Shown: in pieces, positions 34,268-44,894 of the stretch
How the letters are laid out: each line of letters starts with the position of its first letter
Numbering within the stretch: the stretch's first letter is position 1
NCBI GenBank assembly: GCA_963169105.1
Contig: OY720635.1
Span: 157,805,645-157,869,644, forward strand
Length of the DNA: 64,000 bases
Reading direction: 5' to 3'
Origin: Ceriagrion tenellum
Lineage: Eukaryota; Arthropoda; Insecta; Odonata; Coenagrionidae
Translations under genes and position numbers: made by a program
Notes under the pieces: model-generated
Seen by the model: only the letters and a program-made list of their open reading frames with translations
What the model was told of the DNA's origin: nothing
Databases searched by the model: none

Positions 34268-34710
34268 CGAGGCGCATCCAGAAAGTAAGTTACCCTATTT
34301 AAAAAAAAGAAAACATAGTACATGCTTGTCCACATACGGCTCGGAGCACAGCAAATTTTCAGGAGGAGTTCGGCTGGGAGCTGTTTCATCATCCACCATA
34401 CTGTCCTGATCTTGCTCTCAGCATTTTCATCTTCTCTTGCGCATCAAGAAATTCCTGTCCTCCGGTCATCGTTATGACAACGACGAAGAGCTGAAGACGA
34501 CTGTTACACGCTGGTTCCATCCACAGGCGGCAGACTTCTACGACACAGGAATACAAAAGTTGATCCCACGATACGACAAATGTCTCAATTCTGGAGATGG
34601 TTGTGTCGTAAAATAGCCGAAACATTGCTGTCCCTATTGCCAATAAATTTTTTCATGTAACTATGTTTTCTTTTTTTTAATAGGGAAACTAACTTTCTGG
34701 ATGAACCTCG
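34268..34710 (+). mobile_element. Internally deleted mariner transposon
   Basis: 443 bp flanked by TA on both sides. Terminal inverted repeats of ~32 bp: CGAGGCGCATCCAGAAAGT at the left and, reverse-complemented, CGAGGTTCATCCAGAAAGT at the right, both continuing toward a CCCTATT block. The interior keeps only the transposase C-terminus: FHHPPYCPDLAL, then after a frameshift RIKKFLSSGHRYDNDEELKT, TRWFHPQAADFYD and a terminal CLNSGD region with a stop. In the family HPPYSPDLAPSD ends in the last catalytic Asp. Here one base is missing at that codon (CTCAGCATTTTC). The first two Asp residues are deleted, so it can move only in trans. Confidence 0.9.
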
Positions 34711-34870
34711 TAGCGCCAGGAAATTTGAAATACCGTTTTTCTTTTTAAAATACATTATTAGAGTTATTTCAAAAAGGGGCCATTTCGAAACTTCTTTTGC
34801 GCTCATTTGAAATCATATATGGTTACTTCCAATGAGGCACATGTGCAGATTTTAACGATGTTTAGTTGAT

Positions 34871-35088
34871 ATATGAGGACCCCAGAAGCGAGGGGTCTAA
34901 GTAACAAAATCGTTGTTTTGAGAAAACTTTAGTCAAAGTTGAAAATGTTTGGTACAACCAAACGAAGTCAAGAAAATCACTTGGATCCCTTTACCACCTA
35001 AAATATTTATAGTTTCACATCCCATTCCTGTACCTAACTTATTTTTTTGAATGTCACTTAGACCCCTTGACTTCTGGGGTCCACATAT
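34871..35088. mobile_element. MITE with GGACCCCAGAAG terminal inverted repeats, copy 2
   Basis: Same terminal repeats and interior as 15500-15757 but ~40 bp shorter: the segment between AAAATGTTTGGTA and TCAAGAAAATCACTTGG is reduced. Confidence 0.8.
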
Positions 35089-35944
35089 AGGGTTATTAAT
35101 ATACTTTCCTTCTTCCTTCACCCTACGTAAAACACGTTTACCCTAGTCCTGACCTAGAAAGACGCTATATGAAAGATATTTTTTTTATTTTGGACTGAAG
35201 GTGTACAATTTATTAACCAATTTATGTGTTTAATTAAAATCTGTAAATACAAGGTCAAAAAATGCACAGCCGTGTTTCTTACTGGAGAGAGTATAGAAGA
35301 CATCTTATTATAACTGCATGAAATATAACTTCACTCATTTTATTTTAAATGTACGTACCGATAAGTCGATTTAATTATGTACTAAATCCCTTTAAATATG
35401 TTTATATGCATGAGTCATGAAGCATAATCACTTTAGGCAGACTCACTACAACTCTTCGTTGAGAGAAAACCAAAGTTAATCCTTATTTGTCCATTATAAA
35501 TGTGTGGGTGAATTGTATGGATATTAATGAATACATGTTGATATCATTGTTAATTAAAATCAAACGTGAAAGTACGTATGCAGGGTGATCCATTCCGACT
35601 ATATAACTTCATTATGAATGACACGAGTGATATGGGTGTTGTCTCGTTCAATCGGGTTTACGAATGCGATGCAAGCGTGGCCTTGATTTGCTGCTGAACT
35701 TGCGAAATTAGCGGATAGGGTAGGGGAGGCCGTGACAACTTGCAGTCATTTTGGGTGTGGGAGAAATTTCTGCGTCTTTCCTCTCACAAATATCCAATAC
35801 TATCGCGTTGATCTTGGTTCCAAACGAAATACGCTGTCTAGATGTGTCCAGTTAACCAAAAATACTGAATATTTGCTGTGAAATACTTTAACCAGATATA
35901 AGGCTTTAAAAGAATCCCAAGTATCGACATACAAGTATCACCGA
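35089..35944. other. Unassigned AT-rich sequence
   Basis: No recognised gene or repeat. Confidence 0.3.
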
Positions 35945-35958
35945 AAAGCTCAGATATT

Positions 35959-36234
35959 GGATTGGATATTTGGGGAGGCGACCGACACCTAAGGTCATTT
36001 GCGCCATATGGGATAGGGAAGGGAGGAAGGGTGGATGGAAACCCGGCGTCGGCATCAGCCTACTCTTAACGAAAGATGCCAAGGGGACCACGGCTTAACG
36101 GCTCATCCGACAGATGGAGTCCTCTGAAACGTCAGACGGGTTACCTCTGAGAAACATCCACCTCTGCAGGGATTTGAACCCTGGCCACCCGTGTGGTAGG
36201 CGAGTACTCTAGCCACTACACCAACCCGATCCCC
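35959..36234 (-). mobile_element. tRNA-derived SINE with 14-bp target-site duplication
   Basis: Same family as 22199-22468: the minus strand starts GGGGATCGGGTTGGTGTAGT, with A-box-like GTGGCTAGAGTACTCG and B box GGTTCAAATCC, ending CCAATCC. It is flanked by AAAGCTCAGATATT on both sides (35945-35958 and 36235-36248), a perfect duplication, so the insertion is recent. Confidence 0.92.
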
Positions 36235-36248
36235 AAAGCTCAGATATT

Positions 36249-37680
36249 ACAAGGATTCTAATTGGAAAGTGCGTTCAACTAGCCATTGGTTAGTGCTGCT
36301 GTGTCCGCGGCGAAAAGGATGAGACATCAGCATTGTTGAAAATTCCACCTTGTGCTAGTCGCAAAGGATAGTGCTGGCACATCGTCGGCCGAAATTAAGC
36401 TGGTTCGAGCAATTATTGCTGATGCATAGATTATACGAGAAACTTTGTATTCACGTTCTCATTTTTAATATCAAGAGACAAAAGTGAGCCATTTTTCATC
36501 ATACCAATTTGGTTCTTTCAATTTGATACTATTTTAACGTTTAGCCTTGGTGTATGGCATATATCTCGTTATATTTCTGTTGCATACGAATACATTTGAT
36601 AAATTTAAATAGATAAGAAACGATACCGTCTTTATTATTATCGTAATTGCTAACAACTTTCCAAGTGTCACGCCACGTCTATTATTTTTGAGCGATGTAT
36701 TTCAATGTAATTTCGTCGAAATTTCGATTACCGAAAACTAGGGCTATAATTTCCTTTAATTAAGGAAAAATAAAATGTTAATGTTATTCATGTATCAGTC
36801 CCACAACTGCATGTACGCTGATTTTCAATACATAAACAAATGCACAATTTTTTGGTGCGATTATAGATTTTTCACTCACTAAATATGTTAAAAATGAGCA
36901 CTCAATGACCCACGATTACCGCTCCTGCCGCCTCAAGTAAAATCATCGGTCGTGAACCCGAGTACTCTTGACTTTTTCCACCCGGGAAAAACCACGATTT
37001 TGACGCCCTCCTCACTCAACTATGTCTTATCTATCATGTTTCTTGTAAGGCTTTTTTATCAGCTTTTAATTCGGCATCGATTCTACGAATAATTTCAATA
37101 GGGAAATTCCACGCAAACTCAAGCAAATGGCTATACACTCGTGGCTCGACCATCTCCGATTTTCACGATTTTTGGCACATAGCAAGAATACAATGAGGAA
37201 CGAAGATTTGCAAAATATTAGTCTTCTGTAATATTACAGACAGAATAATGTTATGACACTTCAAATGTCACAAATTTGCGTCAATTGGCGCGCCGCAGCT
37301 CCGAACTCTATCTCCAATAAATGACGATATAGCAGTAATATTTTAAATATAATAATATTTTTGTAATAAAAAACATTATTTTGTGTTTTCTGTGAACTTT
37401 TGGTTTCCAAAATCTATACTCTGAGCTCCTAGATGGCTTTAGTTTTTCCTATTTTTTTAAAATTTTGATCCATTCTAGGGGCTAATATCTCCTAAATTAA
37501 TAAGTAAATATGGTTAAACTTAATTTTTTCGAACAGCAAGGACACAGAACTGTACTTTAAGGGCATAAACTTTAATTTGTGGCACGCTACCACGGCACAA
37601 TGTAGCAAAAAAAACGGAAATATGAAAAAGTTGTTACTTTTGGCGCTTAAAAAAAACGATGTTATACAACTTATTTTTAC
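36249..37680. other. Unassigned AT-rich sequence
   Basis: No recognised gene or repeat; the 37320-37500 part is very AT-rich. Confidence 0.3.
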
Positions 37681-38650
37681 GTACATACATACCCATAACG
37701 CCGTTCCCTTCCGGGGTAGGCATAGTCAAAATGTTTAACTCATAAATACATATTTGTACACCTAACTCTGCTTCAATAATTTCCTCCATAACGACCTATC
37801 CTTGCAAAACTCTTTTGCCTCATTTACCCCCATACACTGCTTCATACACGCCCTCCTGTTTCTAAGACTGCTAATATTCCTCCTAAGAATTTCCTCAACC
37901 ACATTCAACCACAACTTTCTCGGTCTACCTCTACCTCTCGCACCATTCATTTCACTCTTATATATCTGTTTCGTTATTCGACTCCCATCCATTCTCTCAA
38001 CATGGCCAAACCAACGAAGCACACTCCTTTCATATATGTCAATTACTGGTGCATCTAACCCACATTCATTTACTACTCACTCATTCCTAACCCTATACAT
38101 CCTACTTTTTCCGCAAACACTCCTCAGATAACTCATACCCACAGCGTTTAGTCTATTCATATGGCAATCCTGACATACCCATGGTTCTCTACCATACAAC
38201 AACGTGGGAAGAAGTACACTTCTGTACACGGTGATTTTCACTTCCTTAGACAGGCACTCATTCCAGGATATGCTCCACATGCTACCTACCACTTTCCTTC
38301 CAGCATTCGCACGTCTCTTTATCTCCTCAACTATCCGTCTTCTTTCGTAAACATCTTACCTAAGTACACAAAATCATTCACTTGTTCAATTACTTCGCCA
38401 TTCACCCTCATCGCACAGTTATTCTCCCCATTCTCCTTATAAAAAACTACAACTTTAGTCTTGCACGCATTTACCTTCAATTCCATTCTCTCCGTTGATT
38501 CACAAAACTTATCTAGGAGCTTCTGTAATCCCAGTTGACTGTCTGAGATCAAAACAGAATCATCCGCATATAGAAAAACTCGCACGTTTACATTTCCAAT
38601 CAAAACACCGTCGTTTTCACTACATGCGTCTCTAACACTTTATCCATAAA
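37681..38650 (-). mobile_element. RTE-like LINE, 5'-truncated, with YADD box
   Basis: The largest copy of the family whose 3' ends lie at 8.2, 9.0 and 61.3 kb. Minus-strand order: SENDGVLIGNVNVRVFLYADD (catalytic box, about 38560-38620), LKVNACKTKVVVFYKENGEN, VNDFVYLGKMFT, EVKITVYRSVLLPTLLYG, LRSVCGKSRMYRVRNE, then MLRWFGHVERMDGSRITKQI and a basic GARGRGRPRKLWLNVVEEI tail with DRSLWRKLLKQS before the stop. Short 3' UTR with CCGGAAGGGAACGGCG, ending in (ATGT)n. Frames are broken at about 38310 and 38050, and again upstream of the catalytic box, so it is inactive. Confidence 0.9.
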
Positions 38651-38832
38651 TTATAACTTATTTTTGCTTGAAAAATATATTTTGCAATAGTTTACACCCT
38701 TATATTTCAATAATAAGCATAAAATTGGTGGGTTATTTCGTGAAACCCACAAAATATTGGACGAACACAATGTCCTGCTTCGCGCGCGCCTCCTTTGAAA
38801 AATGACACGTCGGGGAGTTATGCGGGTGATCT

Positions 38833-38880
38833 GCGCATGCGCCGTGCGTCGAATATCCAAGTGAAGCAGTGGCACGTAAG
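38833..38880 (+). promoter_or_regulatory. NRF1-like palindrome followed by a splice-donor sequence
   Basis: GCGCATGCGC (38833-38842) is the NRF1 consensus palindrome in a CpG-rich patch. A perfect donor GGCAC|GTAAGT follows at 38875/38876. This would suit a promoter with a short untranslated first exon on the plus strand, but no downstream exon was found. Confidence 0.25.
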
Positions 38881-38883
38881 TAA

Positions 38884-39642
38884 TTCCTTCTAACCTCCAC
38901 TATTACCCATATGAAGGTTAACCATACATTGTAAACGGGTTGGGAGGAGAAATGCATCTTCTGCACATCATCTGCTGTTCGAGTCCGCGAAGACAAAACG
39001 TCTTCAATTTATAGATCTGTTAGTTTATGCTTGGTACCCAACGTTAGTATATAGAGAATAAATTATCAACTGTAATCCAAAATTAAATATTTGACTGCTT
39101 CATATACCCACGTTCTTAAATTTCTTTCGCAACATGCATCGCTAAGCAACAGCACAAACAAAGTTACCGCTCAACATTCCGGCCTCCGGCTGCTGACGTC
39201 ACCCGATTTTCAACCTCGAGCACTAAGGCCTTCTCCTCTAGGTGGTGCTGACTTATGGCGGTGAGAAAAAAGTAAAAGATGTTGTGTGATTTACGTGGAG
39301 TTAACCCACGCGACGGATTAACTCAATTCACAATAAAAAAACAGAGCAATATAACTAATCAGCTATGGTGTGCACTCAAGCTAACTGCTCCTCAAACGAG
39401 AAATTTTTGCCACCTCGTGAAAGAGCATCACTAATGGGTCCCACTCGGGTAAGTGTTTTCAGCAATAAACCAGTAGAAAGGAACCTACTGAAATTCAACG
39501 GGGAGAATAATATGTGTAACATTGCTGTCGCATATCGTATATAATACTGTTGAAGGGCGTCAGCCATCTTAGTGCTTGAGTTTGCTAACAGTGACGCGGG
39601 TAGGGCACATTCGAAGTGGATGCAATATTATTACGCCATGTC
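38884..39642. other. Unassigned sequence
   Basis: No gene or repeat recognised. Confidence 0.3.
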
Positions 39643-39799
39643 CTCACAATAACAGTTTTTGTTGACTTTCCACTAGGTTTTATTTCACCGACTAAGGTTT
39701 CGACAAAACTATGTCATTTTCAAGGTACATAGTTTTGTCGAAACCTTGGTCGGTGAAATAAACTTTCTGTGGAAAGTGAACAAAAACTTTTATTGTGAG
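39643..39799. mobile_element. Snap-back element with hammerhead-like arms
   Basis: Arms of ~70 bases (CTCACAAT...GTTTTTGTTGACTTTCCAC... and its inverted copy ending at 39799) around a ~15-base loop (39711-39727). Confidence 0.85.
39686..39727 (-). ncRNA. Hammerhead ribozyme-like motif
   Basis: Minus strand: TACC (stem I), TTGAAAA for CUGANGA (two changes), TGACA...TGTCG stem II, GAAAC, CTTA, GTC (predicted cleavage site), GGTG. GGTG pairs with TACC (one G-U). Stem III is AC/GU. Confidence 0.5.
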
Positions 39800-41700
39800 A
39801 ACAATGCATCCGTACTCTATTTCTCTAAGATATCGCCTGAGACGCTAAATGTAATATTATTATGTTTTACAGTTTCCTGGATAGTCCTTCTTAGTGAGTA
39901 AATTTTTATTTTCACGTTTTCTCGGTTCATGGATAAGGCACATCCAAAGCATACAGAATTGCATGGGATGCCCGTATGGCTGTATCCATCTATATAGGCT
40001 GCTATCATTACGTACCTAAATGTGTGGGTTGCCTACAAGTAAGGGATGTTCGGCCAACCAAGGGCCCTCTATAAGGTCCTTGAGGCCGATTTTATATAGA
40101 CTATGGCAGTCCCAGGGTACATAAATACCCGAATGCAAATTTTCAAAATAGATCGTCAGTCTATTTGCCCATGAAAATCGGACAGAGAACCTTACGAACA
40201 GGAAAAGTGCTATTTTTCATTAATATTGACTAATCGTTGGTCCGTGACCGACGTAAAACATGCGCACAAGAATTATAAAATTTGTTTTCGAAGTTGTTCA
40301 CCCTGACGGCTGACTTCATAAAGTACAAACACGCACTCGCAGGTTTGGCAAAATAACATCTAAAAGGATGGCTTGCGCCAAATGTCAAATGGTAATACGA
40401 AAAAGACACTTATCTGTGGCTCTTCAGACTACAAGTGCAATACTTTTTTTCCACTCTTATCAGAAAATAAAATTAACCATCAGCGTCCTACTCGATAAGT
40501 GGGTTAGGAGGAAATCACTCACGACGGGGGCCATTGTAGAACATGCGCATTAGATTTCACAGAGAAGTTTTTGAGGTTTTAATCCCGATTCCCCTGATTC
40601 TTGAAGCAGTAAGCGCTCACCGTTTTGTTTTTCGGTTGTTCTGTACACTTGCAACATAATTAGGAGCCTCTCCCAGAGTCTGCGCCCCGAGCGAATGTAA
40701 TAAGCCCTGCTAAGCTCTTCCTCTCCCGAAACACATTGATGCCACAGAATGACTGGAGTAAAGGTACTTGAACGCGTTAGAGGCGAACAGAGGCGAAAGT
40801 AGAATCTTCAGCCAATCAAAATAACGGAATACTACGCTCTAATTATGATAGTTTCGCGTATCTCCACCTCGCTAGAGATGAGATTCGCTCCGCTTTCAAC
40901 GCGTCGACTCGTGGAACAAATGGCGGACGCCTGATTTCATCTCGTAATTACTTTTACGATTTACTGGGACATACGATCGGTATTTGCTAATTTCGCTGAA
41001 TCATAGCCACTGTGCTTGATATCCATTGGGTGTATTTTTGGCCGATTAGAACAATATGGAAATATTCCTAAGCATAAACATTCCAGGCGAAAAGAGGACA
41101 CTATCCTAGTATTCATCACAATTTACGCTTCTTGTGTTAGTTTCTCCTCGAGACATGAATTTGGATCGGATGTATGCAATTAGTAATTGATTTTATTTCA
41201 GTACAAGTAAGACCATTGGGAAGAGTAAACCTAACGTTCAGGACCAAAATTCCCTCAAATCTGTGATAAATATCCGCAGACCATACCCAGAGCTCGGTAT
41301 GCATATTCTTGTATCGCCTGCGGTAACCGGGTAGAAAACAATCATGGTGTGTCTTGATAGTTATGAACAGATCCACACAGCGTAGGCGGTGAACATGCAC
41401 CAACGGCTGTAGACTTGTTTAGGAGAAGGCCGAATGGATTATCATCCAGGAGAGTCGAGAAAAATTCTGATAAGTGCGAACACATACTCTCCAACTATAT
41501 TGTATCAGGTCCATGGTTCTCACCATACAGGAATCCTGTTTTAAGGCAGTTCCGCTCCTAAGAACGAGTCACCAATTCACCAGTAGCAGATGCAAACAGT
41601 AGAAAAAATTCTGCCTCACTAAATGTAACTCAGCTTCATGCACTTCTCCCTTAATTTAGTCTCATGTATTCAATTCCAGCTCTAATTAGCGCATGTGTAA
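39800..41700. other. Unassigned sequence
   Basis: No recognised gene. A diverged inverted pair with AACGCGTT cores (near 40770 and 40900) may mark an old MITE. Confidence 0.3.
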
Positions 41701-42173
41701 AGGGTGTCTCCGCACACCTGAGCGGCCGTGCCCGCGCGGTGGCGACGTAGGCCGCGCGGCCGCCGCTGTGCACACACCTAAGCGGTCGCGGCCACGGAAT
41801 TGCTGTATTATTGGTGTGAGCGACAAACCGACGAACCTTGATTAGTCTTTCAGTAGATGTGCATTCTCGAAGGCATTGGAAGTTGATTATATTTCTGATC
41901 AAAAATCACGATCAAAAACATTTCGACACTTTCGCATTCGCAATGCCCAGTTTCGTCGGCGCGACCCTTAGAGGAATTTCTTAAAAATTGCTTGGCGTAG
42001 ACCGCCGCGGTCTACGGGCAAACTCAACCGGTCGCCTTCGGCCGCCACCGCGGCGGCCTACCGCTGCACAGGCCACGGCCGCGGCCGCCTGGCCGCTCTG
42101 GTGTGTGTGCACGCACTGAACGCTCCATTGTTGTATGGTCGCGTAACGCGGCCGCTCAGGTGTGTGGATACCT
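41701..42173. mobile_element. GC-rich TAA-flanked MITE (PIF/Harbinger-like)
   Basis: 473 bp with TAA on both sides (41698-41700 and 42174-42176). Terminal repeats: AGGGTGTCTCCGCACACCTG at the left and AGGTATCCACACACCTGAGC at the right (reverse-complemented), aligning as CACACCTGAGCGGCCG. The subterminal regions are rich in GCGGCCGC-type palindromes. The TAA target and size fit non-autonomous PIF/Harbinger elements. Non-coding. Confidence 0.75.
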
Positions 42174-42176
42174 TAA

Positions 42177-42945
42177 ATTGCAACTAAACCAGGCATCAAT
42201 TTGAAATACAGCAGGGATTTAATGTAACTGCTGTAATGCTGCAAAATAAATAATAACTACTACAGTAGACAGAATAGTACACAAAACTGTTGATATAATT
42301 AACCCCCCTCTTTATGCCAAAATCTTTAAATGAATCGTGTTATGAAATTTTTACTATTAGGCCGAAATTCAATCCTTGATAGCCACGTATATACTCCAAA
42401 TCCAAAGCAGGAAATCCACTGCTGAAATTGAGGCAAAGGAAAATTAAATACAACTGCATTCAGTTTCAAAAAGCTCTCCTCTGCCATAAAGTATCGCCAA
42501 TTCAGGTAAATTATTTCAACATTTGAATAATTTCAGTCACCCAAACACTGTTTGTAACTTTGAAAAGTCATGTTTCGAAAGATTTTGGAACCTAATTAGT
42601 TTACATTTCTGGGTACAATGACGATTTACTTGGCCATTGTACTGAAGGGAGCTTTGATGATGGTAACATTCACGAGTCACTTCAACTCCAACATCATTCA
42701 AAATATAAGTGAAGATTTTCTCATCATTACTTACAAGGTCAAGTCAAATGAATTTTTCATGGCGAATTTAAACCCTTGATGTAAATAATGATGCCGTCAA
42801 ATTGTTTCCGTGAATTTTGCACTCTTAGATTATTTGTGAAAAGTTTTATTAAACCAAAATTCAAATATATTGTCAGTCAAATTTCATCAGTTGCTTTAAA
42901 TTCAGTAAGAGACTTTTAAACAATAAAGAAGTTTGAAAATGTTCA
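42177..42945. other. Unassigned AT-rich sequence
   Basis: No gene or repeat recognised. Confidence 0.3.
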
Positions 42946-43280
42946 AACATAGCAGGTGAATTTTTTTAAAGAAATTGCCTTGTGAGAAAAATTCGCGTAG
43001 TGGTCTGCGCCTTGGTCCGGCAAACCAAAGGTCCGTGGTTCGATTCCCGGTCCAGGCTGAATTTTCCTCATGACAGTTTCTTCAAAAAATTCACCTGCTG
43101 GTTCACACATTTTCAAATGGCTAAGCACGGCATACATGCTGATGAAGGATACTGTCTCTTGGTGGCAGCTTCTTTGAAGCCCTCTTCTCCCTTGCGTTGC
43201 CATCTTTGATAGACCGCAAAGGGCCTAAGGTCTATTTGCCTTGTATCCACCATTATTGCCAAGAGAATTAGGAAGCCTGG
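42946..43280 (+). mobile_element. tRNA-like SINE whose tRNA-like head sits inside an inverted repeat
   Basis: A polymerase III-like head (GTAGTGGTCTGCGCC and B box GGTTCGATTCC, 43037-43047) lies between inverted arms of ~40 bases: AGCAGGTGAATTTTTT (from about 42950) and AAAAAATTCACCTGCT (to about 43102). A body with GGTAGCAGC-like and AAAGGGCCTAAGGTCTATTT blocks follows. A second copy is not in the window. Confidence 0.6.
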
Positions 43281-43334
43281 AATAAGGAAAAAATACAGAA
43301 GATTATTCAGTTTTACTTTAATTTACTGTAATTT

Positions 43335-43450
43335 AAAGAGCTGTTGCTTCCATCTTATATTTTGCTATGCGCTTAATTTGAATAGCGGCGTTAAAGAGCT
43401 GTTGCTTCCATCTTATATTTGGCAATGCGCTCAATTTGAATAGCGGCGTG
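43335..43450 (+). repeat. 58-bp tandem duplication
   Basis: Two adjacent units starting AAAGAGCTGTTGCTTCCATC at 43335 and 43393, differing at only a few positions. Confidence 0.9.
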
Positions 43451-44262
43451 CGTTCTTCATTTATCATCGAGTCGAGAGTGCAATCCGTGCAGTCATCATT
43501 TAATCATGACCACCGTCAAAGAAACCTACTTTGAAATTTTTTGTGTTTTTTTTTAATTGTCATTATATATCATGCTCAACCGCTGCATTTGCTTTTTCCT
43601 CCTATTTTTCGATGACTTGTGTTATCTTCCGAGGCACGCCTGCTGCACCTCCTTTTCACCACATGTTGACGCCCCTAAAAGAGTGATTCCTGGAATAATG
43701 CAGAATAAATCAGACTGTGCGGGTTTTTTTCTGCTGTTTGCGCATCCATTAATAATTAAACTTAAAGAGACATATTTGAAAAGGCATTTCAAATCGAATT
43801 TCACCATCCTATATTATTTCCCTAAAATTAATAACTCTCTGGAGCTTCCATCCACAAAAGGAATACTTTGAGGGATCAAACAACTAATTTCCAACAAAAT
43901 GAACCAGTTTTCGTTTGCAGAAACAGCGTATCATTAGTAAGCGCGAAAGTTAAGCTATATGTAAGCAATATCAATTCTGCTTCTATGCGCAATAGTAATA
44001 ACTGAAATTGAACCAATGTGATTTAGTCATGGAGGAGGAGTTAGGGACTGAACGACTTCCTTGCAACGCAAATCACTTAAACTTGACGTCGCGAGTGAAT
44101 TGACTGCGAATGGTAGGCGGAGACGAGAGAAAATAACAACAACCTTTTGCCAGTCTGATTAACTTCAAGCAGGAACATTTATGTAACAAACATGTATTAC
44201 AATTGAAAACAAGCCCTTAGGCTAAATACCGTAAACTTGAACTATAGAAGACGATCACAAGT
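43451..44262. other. Unassigned sequence
   Basis: A 104-codon frame at 43557-43871 has a hydrophobic start but no recognised domain. Confidence 0.3.
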
Positions 44263-44362
44263 CACCACTCCAGCAGGGTCCCTTCTCGTCCGCGGTCAGT
44301 TTCAAAAGAGGCCGGGCCCAGCCTAGAGACGGCGCGGCTGGCGATTGAGGGGAGCCTGCTGA

Positions 44363-44505
44363 CCAATGCAGGAGTTGGGGATGTAGGGGAATCCTTGTCG
44401 GGCTGTTGATTGGTGGAGGAAATGGCGCTAGCGTTGAGTCGGTCAGAAAAGAGTGCGCCACTATCACTTCCAGTATAAAAGTGAGTTGATTGTTCCATCG
44501 CGGAC
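44363..44505 (+). promoter_or_regulatory. Possible TATA/CCAAT promoter
   Basis: In a GC-rich island there is CCAAT at 44363-44367, inverted CCAAT (ATTGG) at about 44409-44413, and TATAAAA at 44474-44480, with a plausible start ~25-30 bases downstream. The spacing is that of a strong core promoter. Confidence 0.4.
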
Positions 44506-44538
44506 AGCGAACGCGAGACAGCGAATCGCTAGGCCACA

Positions 44539-44652
44539 ATGCGCGAGGGGATAGTCGCGAACGGCGTTTGCGAGTTTTTGGCGTTTTGGAGTGGTTTCTC
44601 TGGCAGAGTGGTTTTTGCAAAGTGGGAGGGGGAAATTTTGGCGCATCCTTAG
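44539..44652 (+). CDS. Possible 37-codon frame downstream of the TATA box
   Basis: The first ATG after the putative start site opens MREGIVANGVCEFLAFWSGF and ends ILAHP-TAG. It is too short to recognise and could be a 5' untranslated leader of a spliced transcript, or part of a transposon. It is listed only because of its position after the promoter-like sequence. Confidence 0.15.
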   Translation: MREGIVANGVCEFLAFWSGFSGRVVFAKWEGEILAHP

Positions 44653-44894
44653 TGGTGGTTCATCTTTATCGTATGAGTTTATGAAAGTGAAACTTTAACC
44701 TCGCACTAAAGCTTCATTAAATATGGCCAGTTTGGTCATGTGGTCATTTGTTTCAAACCAGTATTGATTTTATCGTTCCGTCGCGTCGGCGCAATACGGT
44801 GAAAATGTGCATACTTCGTAAAACAGCACTTATGAACGGTAATTCTAGATCTCTGTTCGGAAAATGTATTTGTATCATGGATATTATATTGACT

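Noticed and set aside
37802..38442. Plus-strand frames of 109 and 93 codons
   Set aside because: They are complements of the minus-strand LINE coding sequence with the YADD box.
40768..40915. Inverted AACGCGTT-containing pair as a MITE
   Set aside because: The match is too diverged and no target duplication is visible.
42982..43209. A tRNA gene
   Set aside because: The B box is good, but the acceptor, D and anticodon stems do not form a canonical cloverleaf, and a SINE-like body follows.
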